IMG/VR virus record: IMGVR_UViG_3300027792_000033
Span: 1-44,151 of that record
Strand: one strand, 5' to 3'
DNA: 44,151 nt
Source: a virus
Position numbers and translations under genes: made by a program. This document shows, one piece after another, positions 8,752-14,930 of this stretch. The notes under the pieces were generated by a model. It was not told where the DNA came from. It saw only the letters and a list, made by a program, of their open reading frames with translations, and did not search any database. Each line of letters opens with the position of its first letter. The first letter of the stretch is position 1.

Positions 8752-9597
8752 ATGCTTTTATCTACATATCAAAGATTGAGACGGTATTGCACAGCCCAAG
8801 GAAGTAGCTCTCCACTAACAGATAATACACAAAATAAGCGAGAGCTGCTAACATGGTTAAGCGTTGTTTCTTCACAAATAGAGAAATACATCAACAGAAA
8901 ATTGTCTATAGAAGAAAGAACAGAATACTTTGATATTAGATATATGATGGACAAATTTTATCCAACCTCAACTCCTATAAAATCGATATCTAGCGTACAT
9001 TTAGATAGTACTGGTCTGTGGGATGGGTCAGAAAGCGAAGAGACGGACTATTTTATAGGCTCGGATGAGAACAGCATAATAATTGACAACCCTGTTGAAT
9101 ATGAGGCAGAAAAAGCCATTAAGATCGTTTATACTGGTGGATTGTCTTACAGTGCGGCAAGGGCAGTATATGCAATCGGATCAATAGCTCCCGCAGGTGA
9201 TGAGACAGGTCAGTATGTTTGCGGGAATTCTAGCAGCGCAATCGGGATAGTTTCGGCACTATCTGCGACTAGCATTGCAATCGATGTTTTATATGGCACA
9301 TTTGAAATAGGAGAAACTATAACTGTATGGTCGAATGAGGATTGTAACGATACAGAAGGTGTCACAGCAACAATATCATCATTAACAACAGATTGCCTAT
9401 CAATTTCTGCACCTGAAATAGTCGCCGCCGCTGAAATGCAGATTCGGTACAATTGGAAGCATAAGCATGATTTCGAGGTGACAGGAATTGACGAAAGAGG
9501 GCAAAGCAATAGAGCGCAAGCAAATAGTAGAATGCTTTCTTTACAGCCTGAAGTAGTAGCGATGCTTGACCCGTATAAAGTTAATTTTATATGGTAG
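8752..9597 (+). CDS. Head-tail connector, gp6-like, with an inserted beta domain
   Basis: A 281-residue protein. The N-terminal part ('WLSVVSSQIEKYINRKL', then 'YFDIRYMMDKFYPTSTPIKS') and the C-terminal helix ('EIVAAAEMQIRYNWKHKHDF') fit the phage gp6/gp15-like connector family, which forms a ring below the portal. Between them lies an extra Gly/Ser/Thr-rich segment of about 70 residues that looks like an inserted beta domain and makes the protein longer than usual family members. The last 7 bases overlap the next gene. Confidence 0.75.
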   Translation: MLLSTYQRLRRYCTAQGSSSPLTDNTQNKRELLTWLSVVSSQIEKYINRKLSIEERTEYFDIRYMMDKFYPTSTPIKSISSVHLDSTGLWDGSESEETDYFIGSDENSIIIDNPVEYEAEKAIKIVYTGGLSYSAARAVYAIGSIAPAGDETGQYVCGNSSSAIGIVSALSATSIAIDVLYGTFEIGETITVWSNEDCNDTEGVTATISSLTTDCLSISAPEIVAAAEMQIRYNWKHKHDFEVTGIDERGQSNRAQANSRMLSLQPEVVAMLDPYKVNFIW

Positions 9598-10115
9598 AAA
9601 TAAAGCTTAATGATAAAGAGTTTACATCTGCTATAACAAGAGTTAGAGAACTTAAAAAAACAGCTGGTGTCAATTCTTTAATAACTAACTCAGGGAAAAA
9701 AGGAATGCAATATTTCCTTTCTAAAGTTATTAGAGAGCAGATGCAGGGGAGGCCGGGCTTAAAAGTAGGAACAGGAAATTTAAGGAGAAGTTGGGTTGTA
9801 TCATCTAGCAGAATCGATGCAACAACAATTTCTATAAAGCTAGGCACTAGAACAAAATATGCAAGGATACATCAGTACGGAGGAACTATACGCCATCCAG
9901 GCGGAACACCATATTTCCCTTATCATATAGCTTATGAAGGGAAATTTATACCGCTAAATTCCAGTTGGAAAGGTGCACCAGGCGTTAAGCTTACTAAGCC
10001 TCACGACATTAAAATGCCAAAGAGATTGAATATATTAGAAGAGTTTAGTAATGTTGGCGGAAAGATGATAAGGGACGAAATAATGTCGTCTTTTATGTCT
10101 ATCGTGAATAAGTAA
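9591..10115 (+). CDS. HK97 gp10 / gpG-like head-tail completion protein
   Basis: A 174-residue protein with 'VGTGNLRRSWVV' and 'TRTKYARIHQYGGTI', hallmark segments of the phage virion morphogenesis (gpG) and HK97 gp10 families that complete the head-tail interface. The ATG overlaps the connector stop. It is the last gene of the head operon; beyond it transcription meets the oppositely oriented cassette array. Confidence 0.8.
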   Translation: MVEIKLNDKEFTSAITRVRELKKTAGVNSLITNSGKKGMQYFLSKVIREQMQGRPGLKVGTGNLRRSWVVSSSRIDATTISIKLGTRTKYARIHQYGGTIRHPGGTPYFPYHIAYEGKFIPLNSSWKGAPGVKLTKPHDIKMPKRLNILEEFSNVGGKMIRDEIMSSFMSIVNK

Positions 10116-10178
10116 TAGTGTTTAAATCGCTAATGTAAATGTACTCTCCACAGAGGAAAAGTTTATTTTGCCAAACAG

Positions 10179-10424
10179 TTAGTCAACATGCGCTGGTTGC
10201 GTCCATTCGCTACACTTATGATCTGTTACCATTTGGCACGTTCCAGTAAATCCACACTTTGTACACATAAATTTGTCCGCCGCAACTTGCGTACTTGGCA
10301 TGTTGGTGGATGTAAACTTTTCTTCCACCAGTTTGGCGACCTTTTGCGCCGCACTACGCGCTGACTCGTCGCATATACAACAGCCCGCTATTTCTCGTAA
10401 AACCTCATCTTCAAATGTCGCCAT
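10179..10424 (-). CDS. Cassette-borne zinc-ribbon protein
   Basis: An 81-residue protein, the last gene of cassette array A. It has an acidic helical N-terminus with 'ICDESARSAAQKVAKLVEEK' and a zinc-binding end with 'FMCTKCGFTGTC'. The ribosome site TTGGAGG precedes the ATG. The segment 'EEKFTSTNMPS' before the zinc knuckle resembles a stretch of the zinc protein at 38242-38505 in the other array. Function unknown; possibly nucleic-acid binding. Confidence 0.6.
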   Translation of the reverse strand: MATFEDEVLREIAGCCICDESARSAAQKVAKLVEEKFTSTNMPSTQVAADKFMCTKCGFTGTCQMVTDHKCSEWTQPAHVD

Positions 10425-10451
10425 ACAACCTCCAAGGGAAAATTTATTTAC

Positions 10452-10490
10452 ACCAACGCGTCAGGCACTCGCCCGAAGTGTCCACACGCA
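10452..10490 (-). other. attC-like recombination site (array A)
   Basis: CCAACG (10453-10458) marks the conserved 1R edge (GTTGG on the minus strand). The following arms GCGT/ACGC and GGCACT/AGTGTCC fold into an imperfect stem with a short loop. It lies between the cassettes of the 81- and 102-residue proteins, and the stop codon of the latter lies inside it, as is common for integron cassettes. Confidence 0.55.
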
Positions 10491-10769
10491 CGGACCCGAA
10501 TCACTGCACGTAATCCCGTTGTTGCTACCAACTCCCTGCCAGACACAATTAGCTAGTGGTTGGTAGTGTGGACATTTTGGGCTGCCTGTGTTGTTTGTCT
10601 GTAGCGGCAACTCCACCGAAGCGGTTGAGGCGCGTGCCAGTGGTAGCACCTGCTCTTTAAACGCCTCGTACGCCGGACGGTTAGCTCGCAACGCCTCGGT
10701 AAACTCCAAAAACATATGCCTGACCATACGCTCAATATGCACCTCTTTTAAGTCTATTGACGATTCCAA
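10461..10769 (-). CDS. Cassette-borne hypothetical protein
   Basis: A 102-residue protein read from TTG 10769 behind a strong GGAGGAGG ribosome site. The first half is helical and charged ('LKEVHIERMVRHMFLEFTEA'); the second half has scattered cysteines ('SPKCPHYQPLANCVW', 'TCSDSGPCVW') that could bind metal. No family is recognised. Overlapping ORFs in other frames lack ribosome sites. Confidence 0.5.
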   Translation of the reverse strand: MESSIDLKEVHIERMVRHMFLEFTEALRANRPAYEAFKEQVLPLARASTASVELPLQTNNTGSPKCPHYQPLANCVWQGVGSNNGITCSDSGPCVWTLRASA

Positions 10770-10825
10770 AGCTCCTCCTCCTCTAAAGTTTCTTTGCCGC
10801 TATTGCACACAACGGTTCGGCCAAC

Positions 10826-11065
10826 TTATGCTGTGCGGGGAATAAACTTGTGACAATTGACGCCGTGCATGACACACGCAGAATTTCCGCAATTGCAACA
10901 GGAGTGTCTTTCGCATGGCATAATTGGCCTGTTAGGCGTTGAATTTAGAAGACCCTTAATGTCGTCAAATTTGACCCATTCACCAGACTTGTCGGCAACA
11001 ACAACAAGCTCCGATTCGTGAGGATCTCCTTCTGCAAAAATAAAGTATCTTGTCAAATTTGACAT
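10826..11065 (-). CDS. Cassette-borne cysteine-rich protein with SGEWVKF motif
   Basis: A 79-residue protein with GAAGGAG upstream of ATG 11065. It contains 'ADKSGEWVKFDDIKGLL', shared in part with the cassette protein at 12275-12535 ('DESGEWVKFEEAM'), and a Cys/His-rich C-terminus ('CERHSCCNCGNSACVMHGVNC') that probably binds zinc. Function unknown. The shared motif implies a family of small proteins spread as cassettes. Confidence 0.6.
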   Translation of the reverse strand: MSNLTRYFIFAEGDPHESELVVVADKSGEWVKFDDIKGLLNSTPNRPIMPCERHSCCNCGNSACVMHGVNCHKFIPRTA

Positions 11066-11091
11066 ATAATATCGCTCCTTCTAAATTTTGC

Positions 11092-11127
11092 GCCTAACGC
11101 CACGCGCTATTGTGCTGGCTTGCCCGA
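11092..11127 (-). other. attC-like recombination site (array A)
   Basis: GCCTAAC at 11092-11098 is the exact complement of a GTTRRRY core (GTTAGGC). The adjoining GCCACGC and GTGCTGGC arms pair with one unpaired C, the extrahelical base typical of attC. It separates the cassettes of the 79- and 76-residue proteins. Confidence 0.65.
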
Positions 11128-11337
11128 CCCACCGCAACCACCACAAAGCTCGTAACAATTTTTACTTGCGGAATAAAAAGTCTTTTCGCCACGACACGAA
11201 GGGCAAACTGGCATAATAGCGCTGTTGGTTGATGTGTTTTCAACTACCACCAGTTCTGCGGTTTTCGGTTTACCGCAGTAGATACACCACTCCAATTGAG
11301 GATCGAAACTGATATTATGAGTAACACAATGTGCCAT
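11107..11337 (-). CDS. Cassette-borne double zinc-ribbon protein
   Basis: A 76-residue protein with 'CVTHNISFDPQLEWCIYCG' and 'MPVCPSCRGEKTF' plus 'CYELCGGCGGSG', giving several CxxC pairs, the last resembling DnaJ-type zinc motifs. Ribosome site AGGCGG lies in the leader TTTATAGGCGG, which resembles the 5' ends of the ORF-less cassettes nearby. Function unknown. Confidence 0.6.
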   Translation of the reverse strand: MAHCVTHNISFDPQLEWCIYCGKPKTAELVVVENTSTNSAIMPVCPSCRGEKTFYSASKNCYELCGGCGGSGKPAQ

Positions 11338-11377
11338 TTTAAAACCGCCTATAAATTAAAAATTGAAAACATTTCCA

Positions 11378-11502
11378 CCAACGTTTGCTAAATGCATGAA
11401 GTGGCGGCCCCACCCCGACTCGAACAGGGAATAATGGCTTTAGAAAAACCACAGTCTATCCAATTGACGTATGGGGCCGACATTTTATGCTTTAGCTGTT
11501 GG
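11378..11502 (-). other. attC site with a tRNA gene in its loop
   Basis: Outer arms CCAAC (11378-11382) and GTTGG (11498-11502) pair, as do GCTAAATGCAT (11387-11397) and ATGCTTTAGC (11487-11496) with one extrahelical base. These are the 1L/1R and 2L/2R elements of an attC. The terminal loop is about 89 bases long and holds a complete tRNA gene, whereas a usual loop is only a few bases or a simple stem. Confidence 0.75.
11402..11478 (-). tRNA. tRNA-Arg (anticodon TCT)
   Basis: All cloverleaf parts are visible on the minus strand: acceptor GGCCCCA/TGGGGCC, discriminator G and encoded CCA, a D arm with AATTGGATA loop, anticodon stem TGGTT/AGCCA around loop TTTCTAA (anticodon TCT), and T arm CCCTG-TTCGAGT-CGGGG. 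The body is 74 bases plus CCA. It reads AGA codons, which are frequent in this AT-rich genome, so it may boost phage translation. It lies entirely inside the loop of an attC site. Confidence 0.92.
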
Positions 11503-11722
11503 TTGCTGTACATTGGAGCCTCAATAATTTCAGCGGCGTTAGACTGTAACAAAGAATACCATACTGACCCACGGTAACGCGATGAACCTGTCAGCCGGGT
11601 AATATTAACGCATCGTGCAAGGACGAAACGCACCGCTTCCTGAATGGTACTTGACAAAACAACCTTTGTACTACGAAGAACGCCGCCTACACTCATAAAA
11701 GCCCCAATGTATTGCAACCAAC
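11498..11722 (-). other. ORF-less cassette with end-to-end stem (structured element 4)
   Basis: The two ends are complementary: GTTGGTTGC (11498) with GCAACCAAC (11714-11722), ACATTGGAGCCT (11510) with AGCCCCAATGT (11700-11710), and AGCGGCGTT (11532) with AACGCCGCCT (11679). Three other cassettes keep the same layout with different, compensating bases. The interior has further inverted repeats. No credible gene is present: an ORF through it starts at TTG without a proper ribosome site. Confidence 0.6.
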
Positions 11723-11771
11723 GTTCTCGGCAACGTGCGTAGTTTCCAATTATGCACTTGCCGTGTTGGGC
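11718..11771 (-). other. attC site (array A), 54 bases
   Basis: A textbook small attC: GTTGGGC at 11765-11771 (minus strand GCCCAAC, RYYYAAC) and CCAACG at the other edge. Inner arms CGGCAACGTGC (11728-11738) and GCACTTGCCG (11754-11763) pair with a single extrahelical base, around a short loop. Confidence 0.8.
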
Positions 11772-11787
11772 GATGTGCCCGTTTTGT

Positions 11788-11973
11788 TCAATAATGTTCT
11801 GCGGCGCATATTAGTCCGTAACGCTTTGCCACATCTTCTTCAAGTTCGTACACTTCGTCGCCAGTAGCAAGCCCTTCGTTCATGCACCACGGATTAAGGC
11901 CGATTTCGGAGCAAAGCGCGTCAAAATCGTTTGCTCTATTATTCATCTCTCGTATTGTTATGCTAATTTTCAT
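11788..11973 (-). CDS. Cassette-borne small acidic protein
   Basis: A 61-residue protein starting at ATG 11973 with 'MKISITIREMNNRANDFDAL'. It is acidic ('GDEVYELEEDVAKRYGL') and probably helical. The leader TTATAGGCGGCG supplies the ribosome site and resembles the leader of the 76-residue cassette protein. No family recognised. A longer frame reaching to 12075 would run into the attC and is rejected. Confidence 0.55.
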   Translation of the reverse strand: MKISITIREMNNRANDFDALCSEIGLNPWCMNEGLATGDEVYELEEDVAKRYGLICAAEHY

Positions 11974-12015
11974 GTTGCGCCGCCTATAATAAATTGTTTC
12001 AAAAACGGGCATTTC

Positions 12016-12120
12016 GCCCAACGGTTCGGCAAATGGGCGATAGTATGCGGCCAGGTTCACCACAGGCCCGTGCACTGGCTTTCAGTAGAGGCCGCATATT
12101 TCGCCCTTTGCCTGTTGTAA
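12016..12120 (-). other. Long attC site (array A), 105 bases
   Basis: GCCCAAC (12016-12022) and GTTGTAA (12114-12120) form the edges. Arms at 12028-12052 (GGCAAATGGGCGATAGTATG then CGGCC) and 12090-12112 pair over about 22 bases with a few unpaired bases. The loop of 37 bases contains no tRNA. It closes the ORF-less cassette at 12114-12268. Confidence 0.75.
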
Positions 12121-12268
12121 GATGTAAAGTGGTGCTCCATAGTGTAAGCGGCGATGTCCCGTTGTTCTTGGACTTATTACGGGCAAGCACAGCACACCGG
12201 CTCTAAAACCCCCATGCTTAATATTTACGCCGCCTACAACCATAAAACACCACTTTATTTCTTACAAC
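12114..12268 (-). other. ORF-less cassette with end-to-end stem (structured element 1)
   Basis: Ends pair as GTTGTAAG (12114-12121) with CTTACAAC (12261-12268), AAAGTGGTG (12126-12134) with CACCACTTT (12248-12256), and GTAAGCGGCG (12144-12153) with CGCCGCCTAC (12228-12237). Between stems lie semi-conserved loops CTCCATAGTGTA and TACAACCATAAA. This could fold as RNA from the minus strand or as single-stranded DNA. No convincing gene is present. Confidence 0.65.
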
Positions 12269-12297
12269 GTCTTGCTAAACGGCTGATAGTTGCCGCA
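12264..12297 (-). other. attC-like site, partly degenerate (array A)
   Basis: The minus-strand sequence GCCGTTTAGCAAGACGTTGT has the right half of an attC, including the ACGTTGTAAG edge. The left half pairs poorly (GCGGC with GCCG). The stop codon of the 86-residue protein lies inside it. Confidence 0.45.
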
Positions 12298-12535
12298 TTT
12301 CTGAGATACAGTCTAATACGTCGGGAGACTCCCGCATAGCGTATGCCCTTTGTAACCGCTCAACAATTGCGGCAATTTCGGCCTTTAGCTGTTGTAGGCT
12401 GTTTGAGGAGGCTTCCATAGCTTCCTCAAATTTTACCCATTCTCCCGACTCATCAACATAGGCTGGATCACGGTTACAATCTCCACACGAAGAACACCGC
12501 CCCATTTCATAACGGGGCAAATTTGCTATTGACAT
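12275..12535 (-). CDS. Cassette-borne hypothetical protein with SGEWVKF motif
   Basis: An 86-residue protein with 'GRCSSCGDCN' (possible metal site), 'DESGEWVKFEEAM' and a helical C-terminus 'NSLQQLKAEIAAIVERL'. The first motif is shared with the protein at 10826-11065, and the helix with the protein at 12568-12822, so the cassette proteins appear to be recombinations of a few modules. Ribosome site GAGGAGG lies before ATG 12535. Confidence 0.6.
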   Translation of the reverse strand: MSIANLPRYEMGRCSSCGDCNRDPAYVDESGEWVKFEEAMEASSNSLQQLKAEIAAIVERLQRAYAMRESPDVLDCISEMRQLSAV

Positions 12536-12562
12536 AAAAGCCTCCTCAAATTGACTACAACG

Positions 12563-12595
12563 TCCCGCTAAACGGCTGACAGTTGCCGCAATTTA
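12563..12595 (-). other. attC-like site, partly degenerate (array A)
   Basis: Minus strand GCCGTTTAGCGGGACGTTGT repeats the right half seen at 12264-12297. GCTAAA and GGC on the other side give a short pairing stem. The stop codon of the 84-residue protein lies in this site. Confidence 0.45.
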
Positions 12596-12822
12596 GCTAC
12601 TAAATGAGACACTGCTTCACTACGCAAACACCCAGAGTAAACATCGCAAAAGTTATTTACAAGAGCGGCAATTTCAGCCTTTAGCTGTTGGTTGGCCAAA
12701 GGCATACTGTTAAACTTTTCTTCCACAGTGCTGAAATATGCGTGTGCGTTACTCCACGAAGGTTCTTTACACCCAGCATCCATCTGACCCGCCATGTGAG
12801 CCTGACAAATTTCTTCACGCAT
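12568..12822 (-). CDS. Cassette-borne helical hypothetical protein
   Basis: An 84-residue protein, the first cassette gene of array A. The end 'NQQLKAEIAALVNNF' and the final 'KLRQLSAV' match the C-terminus of the neighbouring 86-residue cassette protein, whereas the N-terminal half differs. ATG 12822 is preceded by TTGGAG at a long distance. Function unknown. Confidence 0.55.
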   Translation of the reverse strand: MREEICQAHMAGQMDAGCKEPSWSNAHAYFSTVEEKFNSMPLANQQLKAEIAALVNNFCDVYSGCLRSEAVSHLVAKLRQLSAV

Positions 12823-12859
12823 ATTTTATACAATCTCCAATGAAAAGTTTAATTGCAAC

Positions 12860-12876
12860 CAACTAGATCAATCATG
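12860..12876 (-). repeat. 17-base sequence at the upstream edge of array A (copy 1)
   Basis: CAACTAGATCAATCATG recurs exactly at 39738-39754. In both places it covers the end of the last phage gene and the point where attC cassettes begin. On the minus strand it ends ...CTAGTTG, and the G followed by TT matches the integron crossover position. Confidence 0.75.
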
Positions 12877-13483
12877 CAGTTTTTTCAATATAATCTTTTT
12901 TGCTATTGCTTTCTGTTCTTTCTTCTCTCATGCGTACTAAAGTATTATAATATCCTTTTAAAAAATTTGATAAAGCTTCAACGTCTTCATGCGTTTTAAG
13001 ATATGGCTTTACTGAACCTTGTAACAAATTGTCAAGTATCGGACTAAATGTGTTTTTATCCTGATATTTTGACTTATACTCTAGTATGTCACAAATCGGC
13101 ATTGTTGCCTCTCGTGTAGTAACTAACTTTTGCTTGTGCCAAATTAGTATCTCTTGTGTTATCATCATCATCCACTGCCACTCTTTCGGAGACAAACTAT
13201 CCTTTCTAGACTCGCTCCAGTCTTGCGCTCTGTTTTTTCTTGACTCATCTATAAAGCGCAAATCGTCAATTCTATTTTTTAAATTCGCATATAAGCTGCC
13301 ATGCGGTGGATTGTTGATTATCTCAAAACAAGCTTGTTTAGCATGATTGTAGTCGCAATTTGTCAATAAATAAATACAAAGATCATAAGTCGCTTTGTGG
13401 AATCCCTTTTCACGGCTGGCCTCTATCTCCTCGAGCCATTTACTAGCCTGGTCTTTAGTAGCTGTTTTATATGTGTATGTCAT
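12872..13483 (-). CDS. Hypothetical phage protein upstream of array A
   Basis: A 203-residue, mainly helical, charged protein with no recognised domain. Segments include 'DQASKWLEEIEASREKGFHK', 'LSPKEWQWMMMITQEI' and a charged tail. The ATG overlaps the stop of the preceding gene (ATGA), so it is the third gene of a three-gene unit driven by the promoter near 13.96 kb. Its stop falls in the 17-base sequence shared with the second array. Confidence 0.65.
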   Translation of the reverse strand: MTYTYKTATKDQASKWLEEIEASREKGFHKATYDLCIYLLTNCDYNHAKQACFEIINNPPHGSLYANLKNRIDDLRFIDESRKNRAQDWSESRKDSLSPKEWQWMMMITQEILIWHKQKLVTTREATMPICDILEYKSKYQDKNTFSPILDNLLQGSVKPYLKTHEDVEALSNFLKGYYNTLVRMREERTESNSKKDYIEKTA

Positions 13484-13740
13484 ATCTTCTTAATATATTT
13501 AAAGTCCGCAGCTCCATTCCTTGATCGAATCGGGCTAGTCTTGTGTGAAACAAAAGACTTTGAAAACCCATTTCTACATAAGCATTTTGCAAGCCCGCCG
13601 TACCAATTCGCATGCAGAGGAAGTTTTTTTCTACGCTCGATCTCTTTTCTTAGATCAGAAAAGAAAAAGCTATTTTTATCACTAAAAATATTAGCGATAA
13701 TCATGCACTTTTCTTCCCAATTTTTATACGTGCAATTCAT
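13480..13740 (-). CDS. Small basic hypothetical protein, possibly winged helix
   Basis: An 86-residue basic protein with AAAGGA upstream of ATG 13740. 'LPLHANWYGGLAKCLCRNGF' followed by 'RSRNGAADFKYIKK' resembles the end of small phage winged-helix proteins in which the last strand holds a basic wing. The family call is tentative. It overlaps the next gene by 4 bases and the previous gene by 17. Confidence 0.55.
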   Translation of the reverse strand: MNCTYKNWEEKCMIIANIFSDKNSFFFSDLRKEIERRKKLPLHANWYGGLAKCLCRNGFSKSFVSHKTSPIRSRNGAADFKYIKKI

Positions 13741-13894
13741 TTTTAGCGTCCTTTTTTATTAAGTTTCTTATATGACTAGCTTTCATTTTCTTGCAATAAT
13801 CGTATAAATCTTTTGGCAAACATATACTATATTGCACTGTAGGCATGTTGCTTGAAAGCCTTGGCCTATGACCTCTCATTGCATCCGGTATCAA
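13724..13894 (-). CDS. Small ribbon-helix-helix-like protein
   Basis: A 56-residue protein if it starts at TTG 13894 behind GGAAGAGG; ATG 13879 would give 51 residues. 'MPTVQYSICLPKDLYDYCKK' then 'ASHIRNLIKKDAKNE' has the strand-helix-helix plan of ribbon-helix-helix DNA-binding proteins. It is the first gene after a strong promoter and may autoregulate the operon. The upstream in-frame extension to 14071 runs through the promoter and is rejected. Confidence 0.6.
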   Translation of the reverse strand: MIPDAMRGHRPRLSSNMPTVQYSICLPKDLYDYCKKMKASHIRNLIKKDAKNELHV

Positions 13895-13946
13895 ATACCT
13901 CTTCCAAGTTTTTTTAGACAAATTATATCTCCTTGTTTTTCTTTTT

Positions 13947-13975
13947 AATATACTCAAAAAAACAATAAATGTCAA
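13947..13975 (-). promoter_or_regulatory. Strong sigma70-type promoter for the 13.9-10.2 kb operon
   Basis: On the minus strand TTGACA (13975-13970) and TATATT (13952-13947) are 17 bases apart with a T-rich spacer ending in GAG. Three other minus-strand promoters in the genome have the same design. Confidence 0.85.
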
Positions 13976-14021
13976 CAAGAATAAAAAAAATATTTTTTTC
14001 CAATAAATTGTATACAAATTT

Positions 14022-14049
14022 TTGCATTTAATTATTTTTTTTGTATATT
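14022..14049 (+). promoter_or_regulatory. Putative promoter for the glycosyltransferase operon
   Basis: TTGCAT (14022-14027) and TATATT (14044-14049) with a 16-base spacer. The ATG of the first gene lies only 7 bases after the -10 box and has no ribosome site, so the message may be leaderless. It diverges from the minus-strand promoter at 13947-13975. Confidence 0.55.
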
Positions 14050-14055
14050 CATTAT

Positions 14056-14241
14056 ATGAAGAAAAAAGCAATTAAAAAAGAAAGTAAAATAGTAGTCGCT
14101 AGAATAAGCGTTGACACGTATAATTTTATGAAATGCGATGCTGCTGAAAACTATAGGACTATTTCTGGTCAGATAAGGTATATAATTGACGAGTGGTTAA
14201 AGTGCCGCTCTATAAAACACGATATTGGCGGTAATTTGTGA
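14056..14241 (+). CDS. Ribbon-helix-helix (CopG/Arc-like) putative regulator
   Basis: A 61-residue basic protein. 'SKIVVARISVDTYNFMKCDA' followed by 'RTISGQIRYIIDEWLK' fits the strand-helix-helix fold of Arc/MetJ/CopG DNA-binding proteins. It is the first gene of the glycosyltransferase operon and may repress its own promoter, which lies next to the divergent minus-strand promoter. There is no ribosome site upstream of ATG 14056. The last 4 bases overlap the next gene. Confidence 0.7.
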   Translation: MKKKAIKKESKIVVARISVDTYNFMKCDAAENYRTISGQIRYIIDEWLKCRSIKHDIGGNL

Positions 14242-14930
14242 AAGCAATATTATTTTCTCTCTGGGGAAGCAATGAGATGTATACTACTGGATGTCTTGTA
14301 AACATCATTAGATACAGCGAGATGCTACCAGACTATAAGTGTGTTGTGTTCTGCGATTCAGAGAGTGTCCCGGATAAAATTGTTTATGCCCTTAATAGCG
14401 GCAGGTACGGTGTTCAACTACACATGATGGCTCACCAGGAAGACTGCTTAGGGTTATATTGGAGATTCTACGGTTTTATTTCTGGAATGTACGAAAGATT
14501 TATTGTTAGAGACTCAGACAGCAGGCCGTCTAAACGGGAAATTAAAGCGATTAGAGAATGGGAAAATAGCGAGTGCGGATTCCACATAATTAGAGATCAT
14601 ATACAGCACGGGATACCAATTCTTGGCGGTACAATGGGCGCTGTTGCCGGTGTAGTTCCTGGATTTAGTTCTATGCTTGACGTGTGGTTAAAAAATTTAT
14701 TGCCAGATTACAAAAACCCACGAGGCTTATACCACAATTCGGATCAACTTTTTTTTGACAAGTTTGTTTGGCCGGTTGTGATGCTTAATAACATGGCTCA
14801 CGATAGATACTTTAATTTTTCTGGGCATTATGGAAGCGATTTAGGATGTGATAACGGTGATTTTATAGGAAAAACATTTGGAGTAAGCGATGAAGAAAGA
14901 ATGTTGGTTAAAGAAGCGTTTGGAATCTGA
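14238..14930 (+). CDS. GT-A-type glycosyltransferase-like protein
   Basis: A 230-residue protein of a family seen in polysaccharide loci. 'FIVRDSDSRPSKREIKAI' carries a DxD-like metal site, followed by 'FHIIRDHIQHGIPILGGTMG' (broken here at 20 residues) and 'YHNSDQLFFDKFVW', a conserved acceptor-side block. It probably transfers a sugar from a nucleotide donor. GTG start overlapping the regulator stop (GTGA). The acceptor is unknown. Confidence 0.7.
   Translation: MKAILFSLWGSNEMYTTGCLVNIIRYSEMLPDYKCVVFCDSESVPDKIVYALNSGRYGVQLHMMAHQEDCLGLYWRFYGFISGMYERFIVRDSDSRPSKREIKAIREWENSECGFHIIRDHIQHGIPILGGTMGAVAGVVPGFSSMLDVWLKNLLPDYKNPRGLYHNSDQLFFDKFVWPVVMLNNMAHDRYFNFSGHYGSDLGCDNGDFIGKTFGVSDEERMLVKEAFGI

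Noticed and set aside
10588-10845. Plus-strand ORF of 85 codons in array A
   Set aside because: It opposes the cassette gene at 10461-10769, lacks a ribosome site and crosses a cassette boundary.
11388-11717. A 109-codon minus-strand ORF across the structured cassette and the tRNA
   Set aside because: It starts at TTG inside the cassette end, has no sensible ribosome site, and its last third is the tRNA gene read as codons.
11994-12339. Short ORFs on both strands across the 105-base attC and element 1
   Set aside because: They run through paired attC arms and the structured cassette, lack ribosome sites and have biased, non-protein-like composition.
10170-13894. A site-specific integrase or IntI gene accompanying the arrays
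   Set aside because: No ORF in the whole window shows the tyrosine recombinase R..HxxR..Y pattern.
13895-14071. N-terminal extension of the minus-strand ribbon-helix-helix-like protein with an apparent membrane segment
   Set aside because: The extension covers the strong promoter at 13947-13975 and the divergent promoter; the hydrophobic residues are a result of the AT-rich intergenic DNA.
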